Source: Roseomonas sp. KE2513 | Lineage (GTDB): Bacteria > Pseudomonadota > Alphaproteobacteria > Acetobacterales > Acetobacteraceae | Direction: 5' to 3' | Length of the DNA: 64,000 nucleotides | Assembly: GCF_016107305.1 (NCBI RefSeq) | Contig: NZ_RCVR01000001.1 | Coordinates: 404,443 to 468,442 of the forward strand | Shown: positions 19,521 to 29,212 of the stretch, one piece after another | Layout of the letters: each line of letters begins with the position of its first letter | How positions within the stretch are numbered: the first letter of the stretch is position 1 | Made by a program: the position numbers and the translations under genes | The notes under the pieces: model-generated | Seen by the model: the letters and a program-made list of their open reading frames with translations, nothing else | Told to the model about the DNA's origin: nothing | Databases searched by the model: none

Positions 19521-20753
19521 CTAGTTCGGGCAGCGGTCTTCACGGCTCCAATGCCGGGGGATGCGTGGCCCAGTGAAGCCAGGACGGCCATCCGCAACGC
19601 GCTGGAGTAGATCGCGGACCTCAGCTGCGATGATGGTCACGCTGCGCGGGGTCGAGTTGCCGCTGTGACCGGCTATGTCGTCCAGATCAACAATCTTGGC
19701 GTTCGGCGCATACGCTGCCACCTCCATCACACCGCTCTCTCCCGGAGTGAGAAGCTGGTCGAAGCAATTTGGCATAAGTAGCAGCCGCGCCTTGATGGAG
19801 CGCGCGGCTGCGCGCAGGTCGCCGTTGAAAGGAGGCGTCCTGGCGATATCGTGGTCCACGATCGCCCAGGTGCGGTAAACCCAGTCACGAGCATCGGTGG
19901 CGTTGCCGAGCTGATCGGTCGTCGTGGCGTAGAAGCGCTCGACAGAAGCGCGGTCTTGGAACATCTCCGCAAAGGACTCTGGCGAGAAGCCGAAGGCGTT
20001 CTGGATGTTGATCCCAATGCCCGTGCCGCGGCGCGGCGGATCGTTAGCCGGATAGTTCCCGTTCTGCCACTTGGGGTCGAGCATGATGGCTTGGCGCGCG
20101 GCCTCCCAGATGAAGTTCGTCTGCCGGGTCGCATTTGCCTGTGGAACGATGGGAATGACTGCATCCATGAAATCTGGGTAGCTGACCGCCCATTGCAGGC
20201 TGCCTATCCCGCCCATCGAAATGCCCGTGACCGCAACCAGATGGCGGATGTTCAGGCACTCGGTCAGTAGCCGGTGCTCGGCTTGCACCATGTCGCGAAT
20301 GCCAAAGCGTGGAAAATTCATGTTCATGCCGGATCGCGTTGGCGACGTTGTGGCATTCGGATCCGTCGACGCCACGCCCAGCGTATCAGGCTGGATGACG
20401 AAGTAGCGATCGGTGTCGAACGCTCGTCCTGGCCCGGCAAGGAAGCTCTGCGCGTCCCGATTGCCCCGCAGTCCATGAATGGAAAGGATGGCGTTGCTGC
20501 GCTCGGCGTTGAGGGTGCCGTGCGTGATGTAGGTCATGCGTAGGTTGGGAATGGACGCGCCGCTCTCGAGCTTCAGTTCACCCAGATCGCAGGTCTGGAC
20601 AGGAGACGCCTGAGCGGCAGCCGGTGCGCTTCCCAAGGAACTGGCCAAAGTCACGGCAAGACCGAGAGCGGCTAGAACCATTCGCTCTCCAAGACTGCTG
20701 GTCAACCATCCCGCTTTTCTTCCGCCTGGGCGCGGAGCAAGCAATTCTCTCAT
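19521..20753 (-). CDS. Secreted alpha/beta hydrolase of the homoserine acetyltransferase (MetX-like) family
   Basis: A 410-residue protein with an N-terminal signal-like segment (LAALGLAVTLASSLGSAPAAAQA, about 27-50). The fold is that of MetX: nucleophile elbow GISMGG (Ser179), Asp332 in NCFDQLLTP and His363 in AGHSGNS. True MetX is cytoplasmic and has GGSMGG, so this exported version is more likely an esterase or related hydrolase. Start ATG 20753 is set by AAGGAGG 6-7 bases upstream; the frame is open further but lacks a ribosome site. Confidence 0.8.
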   Translation of the reverse strand: MRELLAPRPGGRKAGWLTSSLGERMVLAALGLAVTLASSLGSAPAAAQASPVQTCDLGELKLESGASIPNLRMTYITHGTLNAERSNAILSIHGLRGNRDAQSFLAGPGRAFDTDRYFVIQPDTLGVASTDPNATTSPTRSGMNMNFPRFGIRDMVQAEHRLLTECLNIRHLVAVTGISMGGIGSLQWAVSYPDFMDAVIPIVPQANATRQTNFIWEAARQAIMLDPKWQNGNYPANDPPRRGTGIGINIQNAFGFSPESFAEMFQDRASVERFYATTTDQLGNATDARDWVYRTWAIVDHDIARTPPFNGDLRAAARSIKARLLLMPNCFDQLLTPGESGVMEVAAYAPNAKIVDLDDIAGHSGNSTPRSVTIIAAEVRDLLQRVADGRPGFTGPRIPRHWSREDRCPN

Positions 20754-20855
20754 TCTGTTTCCTCCTTGGGGCTTTTGCCCTGCCCCGCGGAGGACGCTAC
20801 GACCCGGATAATCGAGGTACAACTGGGGAGACACCGCTTAGGCAACCCTAGGTGC

Positions 20856-21539
20856 TTAGAGGCCCATAGGCGTATCCGCGAACAAGCGAGGCAGCGAGTC
20901 AGCCAGGCACACTGAGAGGATGCGCGCGTCCTCTTCGCCGACACTCGTGAAAGCGTGGCGCATGGTGCTGTCGATGTAGACGCTGTCGCCCTCATCGAGA
21001 CGCGTTGGCTCGTAGTACTCGGTGTGGAGCTCGATGCTGCCCGAGATGACGTAGATGTACTCCTCGCCCTCGTGGCTGGCCCAGCTCTCCGGCGGCAGGA
21101 CCTCACGCGTGCGAATGGTCATGAGCAGCGGAACCATGGCCTTCCGGGTCAGCTCGTTGCAGGGCACCAGGTAGTCGTAGCTGTTAAAGCCGAAGCGTAC
21201 GCCTTCGCCGCGCTTCGAGATCACACGCCGCCCCATGGCGAAGCGCGGGCTGGCCGGGCTGAGCAGGTCGTCTATCCGCAGCCCTAGGGCGCGGGCCACC
21301 CGGGACACAGTGTCGAACGAGGCGCCACTCTTCCCGTTCTCGACTTTCGACAGGGTGCCGACCGCCACCCCACTTTCCCGGGAGAGGTGCGCGAGGGTCC
21401 ACTGCTTGGCCCTGCGGCCGTCACCCAGTTTCCGCCCTACTTCCGGCTGGCCCAACACAACCGCCGCACCAGGACGCCGGACCTCCTCCGGAGCAAGGTG
21501 CGCCAGAGCGGTTTGCTTGCGCTCCTCAGACTTAGCCAT
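20856..21539 (-). CDS. XRE-family transcription regulator with C-terminal cupin
   Basis: A 227-residue regulator. An HTH of the XRE/Cro type spans about residues 40-100 (WTLAHLSRESGVAVGTLSKVENGKSG) and a cupin fold about 145-222 (SHEGEEYIYVISGSIELH, LDEGDSVYIDSTMRHAF), a layout typical of PuuR-like regulators that sense a small metabolite in the cupin. It is divergent from the M81 peptidase operon with 88 bases between the starts, which hold an inverted repeat; it probably controls that operon and itself. ATG 21539 (MAKSEERKQ) has GGGGGC upstream. Confidence 0.88.
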   Translation of the reverse strand: MAKSEERKQTALAHLAPEEVRRPGAAVVLGQPEVGRKLGDGRRAKQWTLAHLSRESGVAVGTLSKVENGKSGASFDTVSRVARALGLRIDDLLSPASPRFAMGRRVISKRGEGVRFGFNSYDYLVPCNELTRKAMVPLLMTIRTREVLPPESWASHEGEEYIYVISGSIELHTEYYEPTRLDEGDSVYIDSTMRHAFTSVGEEDARILSVCLADSLPRLFADTPMGL

Positions 21540-21554
21540 CGTACATGCCCCCGG

Positions 21555-21590
21555 TTTTCGATTTCGAAAATTCTTGCGGATCGTCGAAAA
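21555..21590. promoter_or_regulatory. Candidate operator of the XRE-cupin regulator
   Basis: Between the divergent genes lies a perfect 16-bp palindrome TTTTCGATTTCGAAAA (21555-21570) and a third half-site TCGAAAA at 21584-21590, two helical turns away centre to half-site. The sequence is AT-rich against a GC-rich background, as expected of a regulatory site. Binding is inferred. Confidence 0.7.
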
Positions 21591-21627
21591 TAGGAGAAAC
21601 ATACCACCGTCACGGGGGAACGGCACC

Positions 21628-23127
21628 ATGAAGGTTGCGATCGCCAGCTTCGAGTTCGAGGGGAACACGCTCTCCGACCAACTCCACCGGCGTGAGGACT
21701 TCGCCCGCAAGGTGCTGGCTGAAGGCACCGCGGTGATGCCCGCTGTTGAGGGCCGTGACCTGGCAGTCACCGGTGGCATCGAGACCCTCCAGGCGGCGGG
21801 CTTCACGCTCCATCCCGTTCTCGTGGCGCATGGTGGCTCCGGTGGCAGGGTGGAAGGCGCCTTCTACCGGGACACCCGGGACCGCATCGTCACGGGCATC
21901 GCCGCCCTGGCGCCACTCGACGGCGTGTTCCTGGCCCTGCACGGCGCCATGATCTCCGAGGACGAGGACGATCCGGAAGGCGAGATCCTCTGGCGCCTGC
22001 GCGAGGCGCTCGGCCCTGATGTGCCCATTGCTGCCAGCCTCGACCTGCACGCGCATGTCACGCCGCGCATGGTGGAGGCCGCCACCATCCTGGTCGGCTA
22101 CGAAACCTACCCGCACGTCGATGCCCACGGCACCGGCGTCCGCGCCGCGCAGCTCCTCGTGAACACCCTCCTAGGGAAGGTACGGCCGGTGATGCGGCTG
22201 AAGCGGCTCGACGCCCTCCTCCCGGTCGCCGCGGGCGCCACCAACGGCGATATGCCGATGGCCCGATTGCGGGTCGCGGCCCGCAAGGCGGAGCAGGAAG
22301 GCCGGGTTCTCTCGGTCAGCTACTTCCCTGTCCAGCCCTGGCTCGACATCCTGGACCTGGGCATCGCGGGGCTGGCCATCGCCGACAAAGACGCCGCGGC
22401 CGCCGAGCAGGTGGCCGATGCCATCGTGCGCGATATGTGGGACCGGCGGCGGGAGTTCGAAATCCCCCTGCTCACGCCCGACGCGGCGGTGCAGCGCGCC
22501 CTGGGCCACCCGGCGAGGCGCGTGTTGATCTCGGATGCGCCGGACTGCGTCGGTGGCGGGGCGCCCGGTGATGCCCCGGCCATGCTCGCTGCCCTGCTGC
22601 GAAATGCGGCGCACGTCCCGGCCGCCGTGCTGGTTGTCGACCCGCCTGCGGCTGCTGCCGCGAAGGCGTCCGGGATTGGGGCGACGCTCCGCATCAAGCT
22701 GGGTTCCAAGCTGGACCCCCGCTTCCATCCACCCGTCGAAGTGGAGGCGTTGGTGGAGAGCCTGCACGACGGTCGCTTCGTGTACAGCGGCGGCATCAGC
22801 GCGGGCACCCCTGGCAATATGGGCGACACCGCCGTGCTGCGGGTGGGTGAGCTGCGGATCGTCGTGCCGACCTTCGCCACTTACGAGTACGCCGACGAGC
22901 AGTACCGCGCCGCCGGCATCGACATCGCCTCATGCCGCATCGTCGTGCTGAAGAATCCGATGAACTTCCGGACGCTGCTCGATGAGGAGACGGACTGGCT
23001 GATGATTTCGGGTGCCGGTCCCACCACGCCGAGCCTTGAGAGCATCGACTGGCGGGTGAAGCAGCGACCCTTCTGGCCCTGCGACGACCTTCCGGAGCCC
23101 AAGTACCTCGGAGAACACCGCCAGTGA
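21628..23127 (+). CDS. M81 family metallopeptidase (MlrC-like)
   Basis: A 499-residue protein of the M81/DUF1485 family, whose founder MlrC cleaves linearised microcystin; most members have unknown small peptide or amide substrates. It begins MKVAIASFEFEGNTLSD, and has DLHAHVTPRM near residue 135 and VGYETYPHVDAHGTG near 156-170, which hold the presumed metal ligands. The C-terminal M81 domain includes APDCVGGGAPGD. No signal peptide, so cytoplasmic. It overlaps the next gene by four bases (GTGA) and shares an operon with an aminotransferase and a peptide SBP. Confidence 0.88.
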   Translation: MKVAIASFEFEGNTLSDQLHRREDFARKVLAEGTAVMPAVEGRDLAVTGGIETLQAAGFTLHPVLVAHGGSGGRVEGAFYRDTRDRIVTGIAALAPLDGVFLALHGAMISEDEDDPEGEILWRLREALGPDVPIAASLDLHAHVTPRMVEAATILVGYETYPHVDAHGTGVRAAQLLVNTLLGKVRPVMRLKRLDALLPVAAGATNGDMPMARLRVAARKAEQEGRVLSVSYFPVQPWLDILDLGIAGLAIADKDAAAAEQVADAIVRDMWDRRREFEIPLLTPDAAVQRALGHPARRVLISDAPDCVGGGAPGDAPAMLAALLRNAAHVPAAVLVVDPPAAAAAKASGIGATLRIKLGSKLDPRFHPPVEVEALVESLHDGRFVYSGGISAGTPGNMGDTAVLRVGELRIVVPTFATYEYADEQYRAAGIDIASCRIVVLKNPMNFRTLLDEETDWLMISGAGPTTPSLESIDWRVKQRPFWPCDDLPEPKYLGEHRQ

Positions 23128-24107
23128 ACAAGCCGATCCTATCCTGGCCCGCGCCCCGGAAGATGGCGTCGCACGCCCCGGCTGATCCACGCTTTGCCGG
23201 CGGTACGGCCTGGGTCGACGGCGCCGTCGTTCCCGTCGCCGAGGCCACCCTGCCCTTGCTCGATTGGGGGTTCCTGCGCTCGGACGCGTGCCAGGAGACG
23301 ATTTCCGCCCGCGACGGTGTCCTCTTTCGGCTGGACGACCACCTGACCCGCTTCGAACGGTCGCTGGGGCGCCTGCGCATGACCTCGCCATTGGCGCGTG
23401 AGGAGATCCGTCAGGCTGTCCACGCGCTGATCGCGGCCGCTGGGTTCCGTGACGCCTACGTGCAGATCATCATGACGCGCGGCAGACCCCCAATCGGCAG
23501 CCGCGACCTCCGGCTCTGCATCAACCGCTTCCAAGCTTTTTGCATCCCCTATGTCTGGATTGCGCCGCCGGAGGTGCAGGAGCGCGGAATGCACCTGCAT
23601 GTCAGCCGCCGTCTGCGCGTGCCGCCCGCCTCCGTCGATCCGATGGTGAAGCATTACCACTGGCTCGACTTCGAGATGGGCCTGATGGAAGCCTATGATG
23701 CCGGTGCCGAGACGGTGGTGCTCTGCGACACCGACGGCAACATCACCGAGGGGCCTGGCTTCAACATCTTCATTCGCCAGGGCGACCGGCTGCTGACCCC
23801 GCGGCAGGGCATGCTGGACGGCATGACGCGCCGCACGGTGCTGGAGCTCTGCGCCGATCTCGGCATCGCGGTCGAGCAGACCGAGGTCTCGCTCGACGCG
23901 CTGCGAGGCGCCCAGGAGGTGTTCCTGACCACCACGGCGGGCGGCGTGCTGCCGGTGACCCGAGTGGACGACGTCGCCATCCGGAACGGGCCGGGCGCCT
24001 ACACGCGGCGCCTGCACGAAGCCTACTGGTCGCGCCGAGCCGAAGGATGGCTCGGCGAGCCGGTCGACTACGCCACCTCACTCCCTCCAGCGAAGCAGGT
24101 GACCTGA
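23124..24107 (+). CDS. Class IV PLP-dependent aminotransferase (BCAT/D-amino acid aminotransferase-like)
   Basis: A 327-residue fold-type IV enzyme. The PLP lysine is Lys176 in PMVKHYHWLD; the cofactor-binding GNITEGPGFNIFI and the phosphate-binding TTTAGGVLPVTRVD follow in the right order. It begins GTG 23124, overlapping the M81 stop, with GGAG upstream. Members transaminate branched-chain or D-amino acids, or lyse aminodeoxychorismate; the sequence does not decide which. With a peptidase before and an SBP after it, release and transamination of an amino acid from an imported compound is plausible. Confidence 0.85.
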   Translation: MNKPILSWPAPRKMASHAPADPRFAGGTAWVDGAVVPVAEATLPLLDWGFLRSDACQETISARDGVLFRLDDHLTRFERSLGRLRMTSPLAREEIRQAVHALIAAAGFRDAYVQIIMTRGRPPIGSRDLRLCINRFQAFCIPYVWIAPPEVQERGMHLHVSRRLRVPPASVDPMVKHYHWLDFEMGLMEAYDAGAETVVLCDTDGNITEGPGFNIFIRQGDRLLTPRQGMLDGMTRRTVLELCADLGIAVEQTEVSLDALRGAQEVFLTTTAGGVLPVTRVDDVAIRNGPGAYTRRLHEAYWSRRAEGWLGEPVDYATSLPPAKQVT

Positions 24108-25690
24108 TGATTGATCGTCGTGGCCTTCTTGCCTCTGCGGGAGCGGCGATACTCGCCCGCCCCGCCTTGGCCCAGCCCGCGTCCGCGCGCGTGCTCCGCT
24201 TCGTGCCAGAGACGGGGTTGATCGTCCTGGATCCCATCGTCACCACCGCGGCCGTCACCACCATGCACGGCTACGCGGTGTTCGACACGCTCTACGGCGT
24301 GGATGAGCAGCTCCAGCCACAGCCCCAGATGGCCGAGGGCGCTCGCAGCGGCGACGACGGCCTGAGTTGGGAAATCCGGCTACGGGAGGGCCTGCGCTTC
24401 CACGACGGCGAGCCGGTCCGGGCGCGCGACTGCGCCGCCAGCCTGCAGCGCTGGAGCAAGCGGGACAGCTTCGGCCAGGCACTCGCCGCGGCGGTCGAAA
24501 CCTGGGAGGCATCGGACGACCGCACGCTGCGCATCCGGCTGAAGCGGCCGTTTCCGCAACTGCTCCGCGCCATCGGCAAGCCGCATTCCTCGCCCGCCTT
24601 CATCATGCCGGAGCGGATTGCGCAGACGGACGCGATGATTCCGGTGACTGAGATGATCGGCTCCGGCCCCTTCCGCTTTCAGCGGGATGAGTACGTCGCA
24701 GGCAGCCGGGTGGTCTACACGCGCTTCGACGCCTACAAGCCGCGCGACGAGGCCGCTTCCTGGAGCGCCGGTGGCAAGCGGGCGCATTTTGAGCGCGTCG
24801 AGTGGCACATCATGCCCGACGCCGCAACCGCCAGTGCTGCATTGCAGGCGGGAGAGGTGGATTGGTTGGAGACGGTTCAGGGCGACCTCGTGCCCGTGAT
24901 GAAGCGGAGCCGCCAGATCAACGTCCGACCGTTGAATCCATTGGGCCTGATCCTCGGCATGCGCTTCAACCACGCGACGGCGCCCTTCAACAACGTGGCG
25001 CTCCGCCGCGCGATCCTCTCCGCCGTCAATCAGGACGACTACCTCCAGGCCGTGACGGGCGGCGACGCAGAGAGCTTCCGCCTATGCCGCGCGATGTTCC
25101 CTTGCGGCTTGCCCGGTGTGAACGAGCTGGGCGCGGAAGCGATGCTGCAGCCACCGGACCTCGGTAGGGCGCGAGCGGCCGTGACAGCGGCAGGCTACAA
25201 GGGAGAGAAGGTGGTTCTCCTGCACGCCTCCGACCACCCCATCGTCGGCCCGCTCGGCGACATCACGGCGGACCTGCTTCGCAAGCTCAACATGAACGTC
25301 GAGCAGCAAACAATGGATTGGGGCACCGTAGTGCAGCGGCGGACCTCCAGGGAGCCGGTCGAGAAGGGCGGCTGGAGCATCTTTCACACGACCTGGCCGG
25401 GGTCCTCCGTCGCCAATCCCGCGGAGAACCTCTACATCCGCGGGCAAGGCGCCACCGGCTGGTTCGGCTGGCATGACAGCCCTGAGCTGGAGAAGCTGTC
25501 CGCGGATTGGCTACAGAGTACCGACGCGGCCGAGCGGCAGAAGTTGCTGGACGCCGTGCAGCGGAGCGCGTTCGAGACGGTGCCGGTGGTACCGCTCGGG
25601 CAAATGCTGCCTAACATGGCGCACCGCACCAGCCTCACCGGCATCGTCACCGCGTCGGCACCCGCCTTCTGGAATGTGCGACGGGGCTGA
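24107..25690 (+). CDS. Periplasmic peptide/oligopeptide-type substrate-binding protein (family 5)
   Basis: A 527-residue extracellular binding protein of the DppA/OppA type. A twin-Arg-like signal (MIDRRGLLASAGAAILARPALAQ) precedes FVPETGLIVLDPI, LSWEIRLREGLRFHDGEPV and the GSGPFRFQRDEY motif typical of SBP_bac_5. Its ATG overlaps the aminotransferase stop (TGATG). No cognate permease or ATPase genes follow; it must use one from elsewhere or has lost it, since unrecognisable sequence begins right after. Confidence 0.9.
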   Translation: MIDRRGLLASAGAAILARPALAQPASARVLRFVPETGLIVLDPIVTTAAVTTMHGYAVFDTLYGVDEQLQPQPQMAEGARSGDDGLSWEIRLREGLRFHDGEPVRARDCAASLQRWSKRDSFGQALAAAVETWEASDDRTLRIRLKRPFPQLLRAIGKPHSSPAFIMPERIAQTDAMIPVTEMIGSGPFRFQRDEYVAGSRVVYTRFDAYKPRDEAASWSAGGKRAHFERVEWHIMPDAATASAALQAGEVDWLETVQGDLVPVMKRSRQINVRPLNPLGLILGMRFNHATAPFNNVALRRAILSAVNQDDYLQAVTGGDAESFRLCRAMFPCGLPGVNELGAEAMLQPPDLGRARAAVTAAGYKGEKVVLLHASDHPIVGPLGDITADLLRKLNMNVEQQTMDWGTVVQRRTSREPVEKGGWSIFHTTWPGSSVANPAENLYIRGQGATGWFGWHDSPELEKLSADWLQSTDAAERQKLLDAVQRSAFETVPVVPLGQMLPNMAHRTSLTGIVTASAPAFWNVRRG

Positions 25691-26089
25691 GGCCGACGCT
25701 CCTGGCTGCCGCGCGCCGACCTTGGCGCGCGTCCTCCTCTCCCCCTGGAGTTTCGCTTATGAGATCTTTGCCGAAGGCGCTTGAGGCGAGCACCGCTGCC
25801 CTCCGCGGGATAACGCCCGATGCCATCGCAAAGGCCGCCATGGCACCCGTCTGCCGACGTGTGCAGGCGAATGCGAGGAAGATCCGAAAGGGCGAGTTGG
25901 AAAGCAGGAGAAATTCTCCCGAGGCCCTGCGCGACGACAATGAGAGCCGTCCTCATCTAGTCCTGGGCCATCGGGCGCCGCAGAAATACCATTCTTTAGC
26001 AAACCGTTCAGGGCAGCTGGAGGGCTCCGTAGCTGTCGGATGCCGACGCTGGATCTGGACCACCAAACCCAAGCGCCTGAATCCGAGCC
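25691..26089. other. Gap without recognised gene between SBP and sensor kinase
   Basis: About 400 bases. An ATG at 25759 opens a frame beginning MRSLPKALEAS that runs into the antisense of the kinase gene; it has no recognisable domain and only a weak CTGGAG upstream. Where permease genes would be expected, nothing permease-like is visible. Confidence 0.5.
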
Positions 26090-29000
26090 TCACCGGCTCG
26101 ACCGCAGCACCCGTGAAAGTCCCTCGGCCGAGTAGGGCTTGTTCAGCAGCTCGAACCCCTGCGCGCCGTCGTTCGCCAGCACGTGGCTGTAGCCACTGGT
26201 CAGAACGACCGGAAGGCTCGGCCACCGGCGCCGGATCTCCTTTCCGAGCTCCAGGCCGTTCATGCCAGGCATGACCACATCGGAGAACACCATGTCAAAG
26301 CGGCTCGCGTCGCTCTCCAGCAGCTCGAGTGCCGCCTTGGCGTTGGACGCCCAGGTGGGCACGTAACCGAGGTCCTCGAGCATCTGCCGGGCGAACTCTC
26401 CCACCTGGGTGTTGTCCTCGATCAGCAACACGTTCCGGCGCCCCTCTGCTGGCGCGTCGACCTCCTCGGTGGGCTGCGTGGGCGCCACCACCGGTTTCGC
26501 CTCCGCCTGTGGGAGGTAGAGCGTGAAGGTCGAGCCCTGGCCGACCTCGCTCTCGACATGGAGTTCACCACCAGACTGCTTGGCGAAGCCATAGACCTGG
26601 GAAAGACCGAGCCCGGTACCCTTTCCCGCCTCCTTGGTCGTGAAGAACGGCTCGAAGATCCGCCCCAGCATCTCAGGCTGGATCCCAACGCCCGTATCGG
26701 ACACGGAGACCGCGACAAAGGAGCCCCGAGTGCCCGCATGCCCGCGGGTCGGCGGCACCCCTGAAGCGAGCCAGGTCCTCAGCCTCAGGCGCCCCTCGCC
26801 CTCCATCGCGTCGCGCGCGTTCACCGCCAGGTTGACCAGCGCCGTCTCGAACTGGTTTGGGTCGGCCTCGATCGCGCGGCCCTCGCATTCGATAAAGGTT
26901 TCAATCGTCACGGGCGCGCCCACCAGCGGGCGCACGAGTTCGACGACCGACCGGACCCGATCGCCCACCACGAACACCTCGGGCCTGAGCGGCTGGCGCC
27001 GCGCGAATGCCAGCAACTGGCCCGTCAGCTTGGCCGCGCGCTCGGCGGTCTCGGAGATGGCCTCGACGTAGCGGCGGCGCCGCTCCTCCGGCAGGTTCGA
27101 CCGCCGCAGCAGGCCCGCGGACGAGCGGATGACCGTCAGCAGGTTGTTGAAGTCGTGCGCCACCCCGCCGGTGAGCTGGCCCACGGCCTCAAGCTTCTGG
27201 CTTTGCCGCAGCGCCTCCTCCTGCAGGCGGAGCTGCTCGGTGCGGCGGGAGACCTCGACCTCGAGATGTTCGTTAAGCCGCCGCAGCTCTCTCTCGGACT
27301 GCCTGCGCGCGGTGATGTCCAGCATGGCGCCGATCATCCGGAGCGGCTCGCCACCCGGCCCGCGCACCATGAAGCCGCGGTCCAGCACGTCGGCGTAGCC
27401 GCCGTCGGCGCGCCGGAAGCGGTACTCGTCGCTCCAGCGGTCGCCGCCACCGTCAATCACCGCGTGGATGGACCTGGAAACCCGTTCCCGGTCGTCGGGA
27501 TGGACCTGCTCGAGCCACCAGTCGCCGGAGGGGCACACCCGCTCCGGCGGGTGGCCGTAGGTTTCCTGGAGGGCCTCGTTCCACTCGACACTGTCACACC
27601 GCAGGTCCCAGTCCCAGATCGCGTCGTTGGTCGCCCGGACGGCGAGCTGGTAGTGCTCCTCAATGGCGCGCCGCGCCTCCTCCGCCCGGCGCTGGGCAGT
27701 GATGTCGGTGTTCGTTCCAACCCACTCGCGGATGCTCCCGTCGCTATTGCGCACGGGGACGCCGCGTGCGGTGACCAGACGCCACTCTCCGCCCGCGCTG
27801 CGCAGCCGGTATTCGGTGTCGAACACCCTGCCCGCGGCGACCGCCACAGCCCATTCCCCAACCGCGTGGGCGCGGTCATCCGGATGGACCGCATCGGCCC
27901 AGCCGACGCCCAGCCATTGCTCCAGCGCCTGGCCGGTGAAGGCGCGCCAGCTTGGCGAATCCTCGCGAACCACACCCTGGGCGTCAGTGGTCCAGACCGT
28001 CGCGGTGGAGGCGGCTACCAGGGCGCGGAAGCGCTCCTCGCTGGTCCGCAGCGCCGCCTCGGCCTCCTTGCGGTCGGTCACGTCGAGAACGAACTCGACC
28101 ACCTCGTCACCGAGCCGTCTGGCCGCGAACAGGCCCCACCAGCGCGAGCCGTCCCTGCGGTAGTACTGCTTCTCGTAGGGGGTGGTTTCGCCGCGGGTGG
28201 TCACCTCCTCAACCGCCTTGAGCGAGGGCGGGTAGAACTCCGGCGGGGTCAGATCCTGCCAGGTTTTGCCGATCGCCTCCTCGCGGCTGAAGCCGGTCAT
28301 CTGCAGGAAGGCGTCGTTCACCTCCGTGAGGCCGAAGCCCTCGCCCCAGAACATGACCCCGACCGTCCGGATGGAGAGGGCGGTCCGCAACCGCTCCTCG
28401 CTGAGGCGCAGGGCCTCGCGGGAGCGCTCGCGCTCGGTCACGTCGCGCGATGAGGCCAGCAGCAGTTCCGGCCGCCCGTCCGGGCCGGGCACGGCCGTGA
28501 CCTGAACATCCCACCACCGGAGCGTGCCCGTGGCGGCGGGGCGGAAGCCGTGGAAGCGGCCGACCCGCCCGGCGAGTGCCTCGGCCAAAGCGGCCTTCAC
28601 CTTCCCGCGCTCCTCCTCCGGCCAGAGCTCCACCCATTCCCTGCCCCGGACGTGCTCGGCGCCGTCGATCTCCAGCATGCGGAGGCCGGGGCCGTTCATC
28701 GAGGTCAGGCGACCGTCGGGCGTGAGGAGCTTGAGGCTATCGGCGCTGTTCGCGAACACGCCGCGCAACACGGCCTCGCTCGTCCGGAGCCGCTCCCCGG
28801 CGAGGTGCTGCTCCGTGCGGTCGCGGACGATCTTCACGTAGCCGATGTGCTCGCCGTTTCGGTCGTCCTCGAGCCGGGTCATGGAGCCCGAGCCCCAGAA
28901 GCGCGTGCCGTCCTTGCGCAGGTGCCAGCGCTCGTCCGCCGCCCGACCGCAGTGCCGGGCAGTGGTCATTTCGGACGCGCAGGCGTCTATCGCCTGGTCC

Positions 29001-29212
29001 TCGGGCGTGAAGATCATGCAGGCGTCGCGGCCGACTGCCTCCTCCTCGGACCAACCCATCACCCGCTCGGCGGCGCTGTTCCAGCTGGTGATGACGCCGT
29101 CGAGGCAGATCGTGAAGACGGCGAAGTCGGCCGAGCTCTCCAGGACGAGTTCGGCAAGGCGGCTGGAGCTCGGCAGCCTGTGCCGGGCGATGTCAACCTT
29201 GCGGCTGTTCAT
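26090..29212 (-). CDS. Hybrid sensor histidine kinase with five PAS domains and C-terminal receiver
   Basis: A 1,040-residue soluble sensor without transmembrane helices. Five consecutive PAS/PAC units occupy roughly 18-145, 146-270, 270-390, 392-515 and 517-645 (each ending in a DRTE/DVTE/DITA-type PAC tail). A HisKA domain follows with [11 protein letters not shown] (phospho-acceptor His), then HATPase_c with [10 protein letters not shown] and [12 protein letters not shown], and a receiver at about 925-1040 with [11 protein letters not shown] (phospho-Asp) and the KP motif. Intracellular redox, light or ligand sensing is likely, but ligands cannot be predicted. No separate response regulator is adjacent. 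Confidence 0.92.
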   Translation of the reverse strand: MNSRKVDIARHRLPSSSRLAELVLESSADFAVFTICLDGVITSWNSAAERVMGWSEEEAVGRDACMIFTPEDQAIDACASEMTTARHCGRAADERWHLRKDGTRFWGSGSMTRLEDDRNGEHIGYVKIVRDRTEQHLAGERLRTSEAVLRGVFANSADSLKLLTPDGRLTSMNGPGLRMLEIDGAEHVRGREWVELWPEEERGKVKAALAEALAGRVGRFHGFRPAATGTLRWWDVQVTAVPGPDGRPELLLASSRDVTERERSREALRLSEERLRTALSIRTVGVMFWGEGFGLTEVNDAFLQMTGFSREEAIGKTWQDLTPPEFYPPSLKAVEEVTTRGETTPYEKQYYRRDGSRWWGLFAARRLGDEVVEFVLDVTDRKEAEAALRTSEERFRALVAASTATVWTTDAQGVVREDSPSWRAFTGQALEQWLGVGWADAVHPDDRAHAVGEWAVAVAAGRVFDTEYRLRSAGGEWRLVTARGVPVRNSDGSIREWVGTNTDITAQRRAEEARRAIEEHYQLAVRATNDAIWDWDLRCDSVEWNEALQETYGHPPERVCPSGDWWLEQVHPDDRERVSRSIHAVIDGGGDRWSDEYRFRRADGGYADVLDRGFMVRGPGGEPLRMIGAMLDITARRQSERELRRLNEHLEVEVSRRTEQLRLQEEALRQSQKLEAVGQLTGGVAHDFNNLLTVIRSSAGLLRRSNLPEERRRRYVEAISETAERAAKLTGQLLAFARRQPLRPEVFVVGDRVRSVVELVRPLVGAPVTIETFIECEGRAIEADPNQFETALVNLAVNARDAMEGEGRLRLRTWLASGVPPTRGHAGTRGSFVAVSVSDTGVGIQPEMLGRIFEPFFTTKEAGKGTGLGLSQVYGFAKQSGGELHVESEVGQGSTFTLYLPQAEAKPVVAPTQPTEEVDAPAEGRRNVLLIEDNTQVGEFARQMLEDLGYVPTWASNAKAALELLESDASRFDMVFSDVVMPGMNGLELGKEIRRRWPSLPVVLTSGYSHVLANDGAQGFELLNKPYSAEGLSRVLRSSR

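Noticed and set aside
25759..26274. Plus-strand 171-codon frame starting MRSLPKAL
   Set aside because: Its second half is antisense to the end of the hybrid kinase, and the first half matches nothing recognised.
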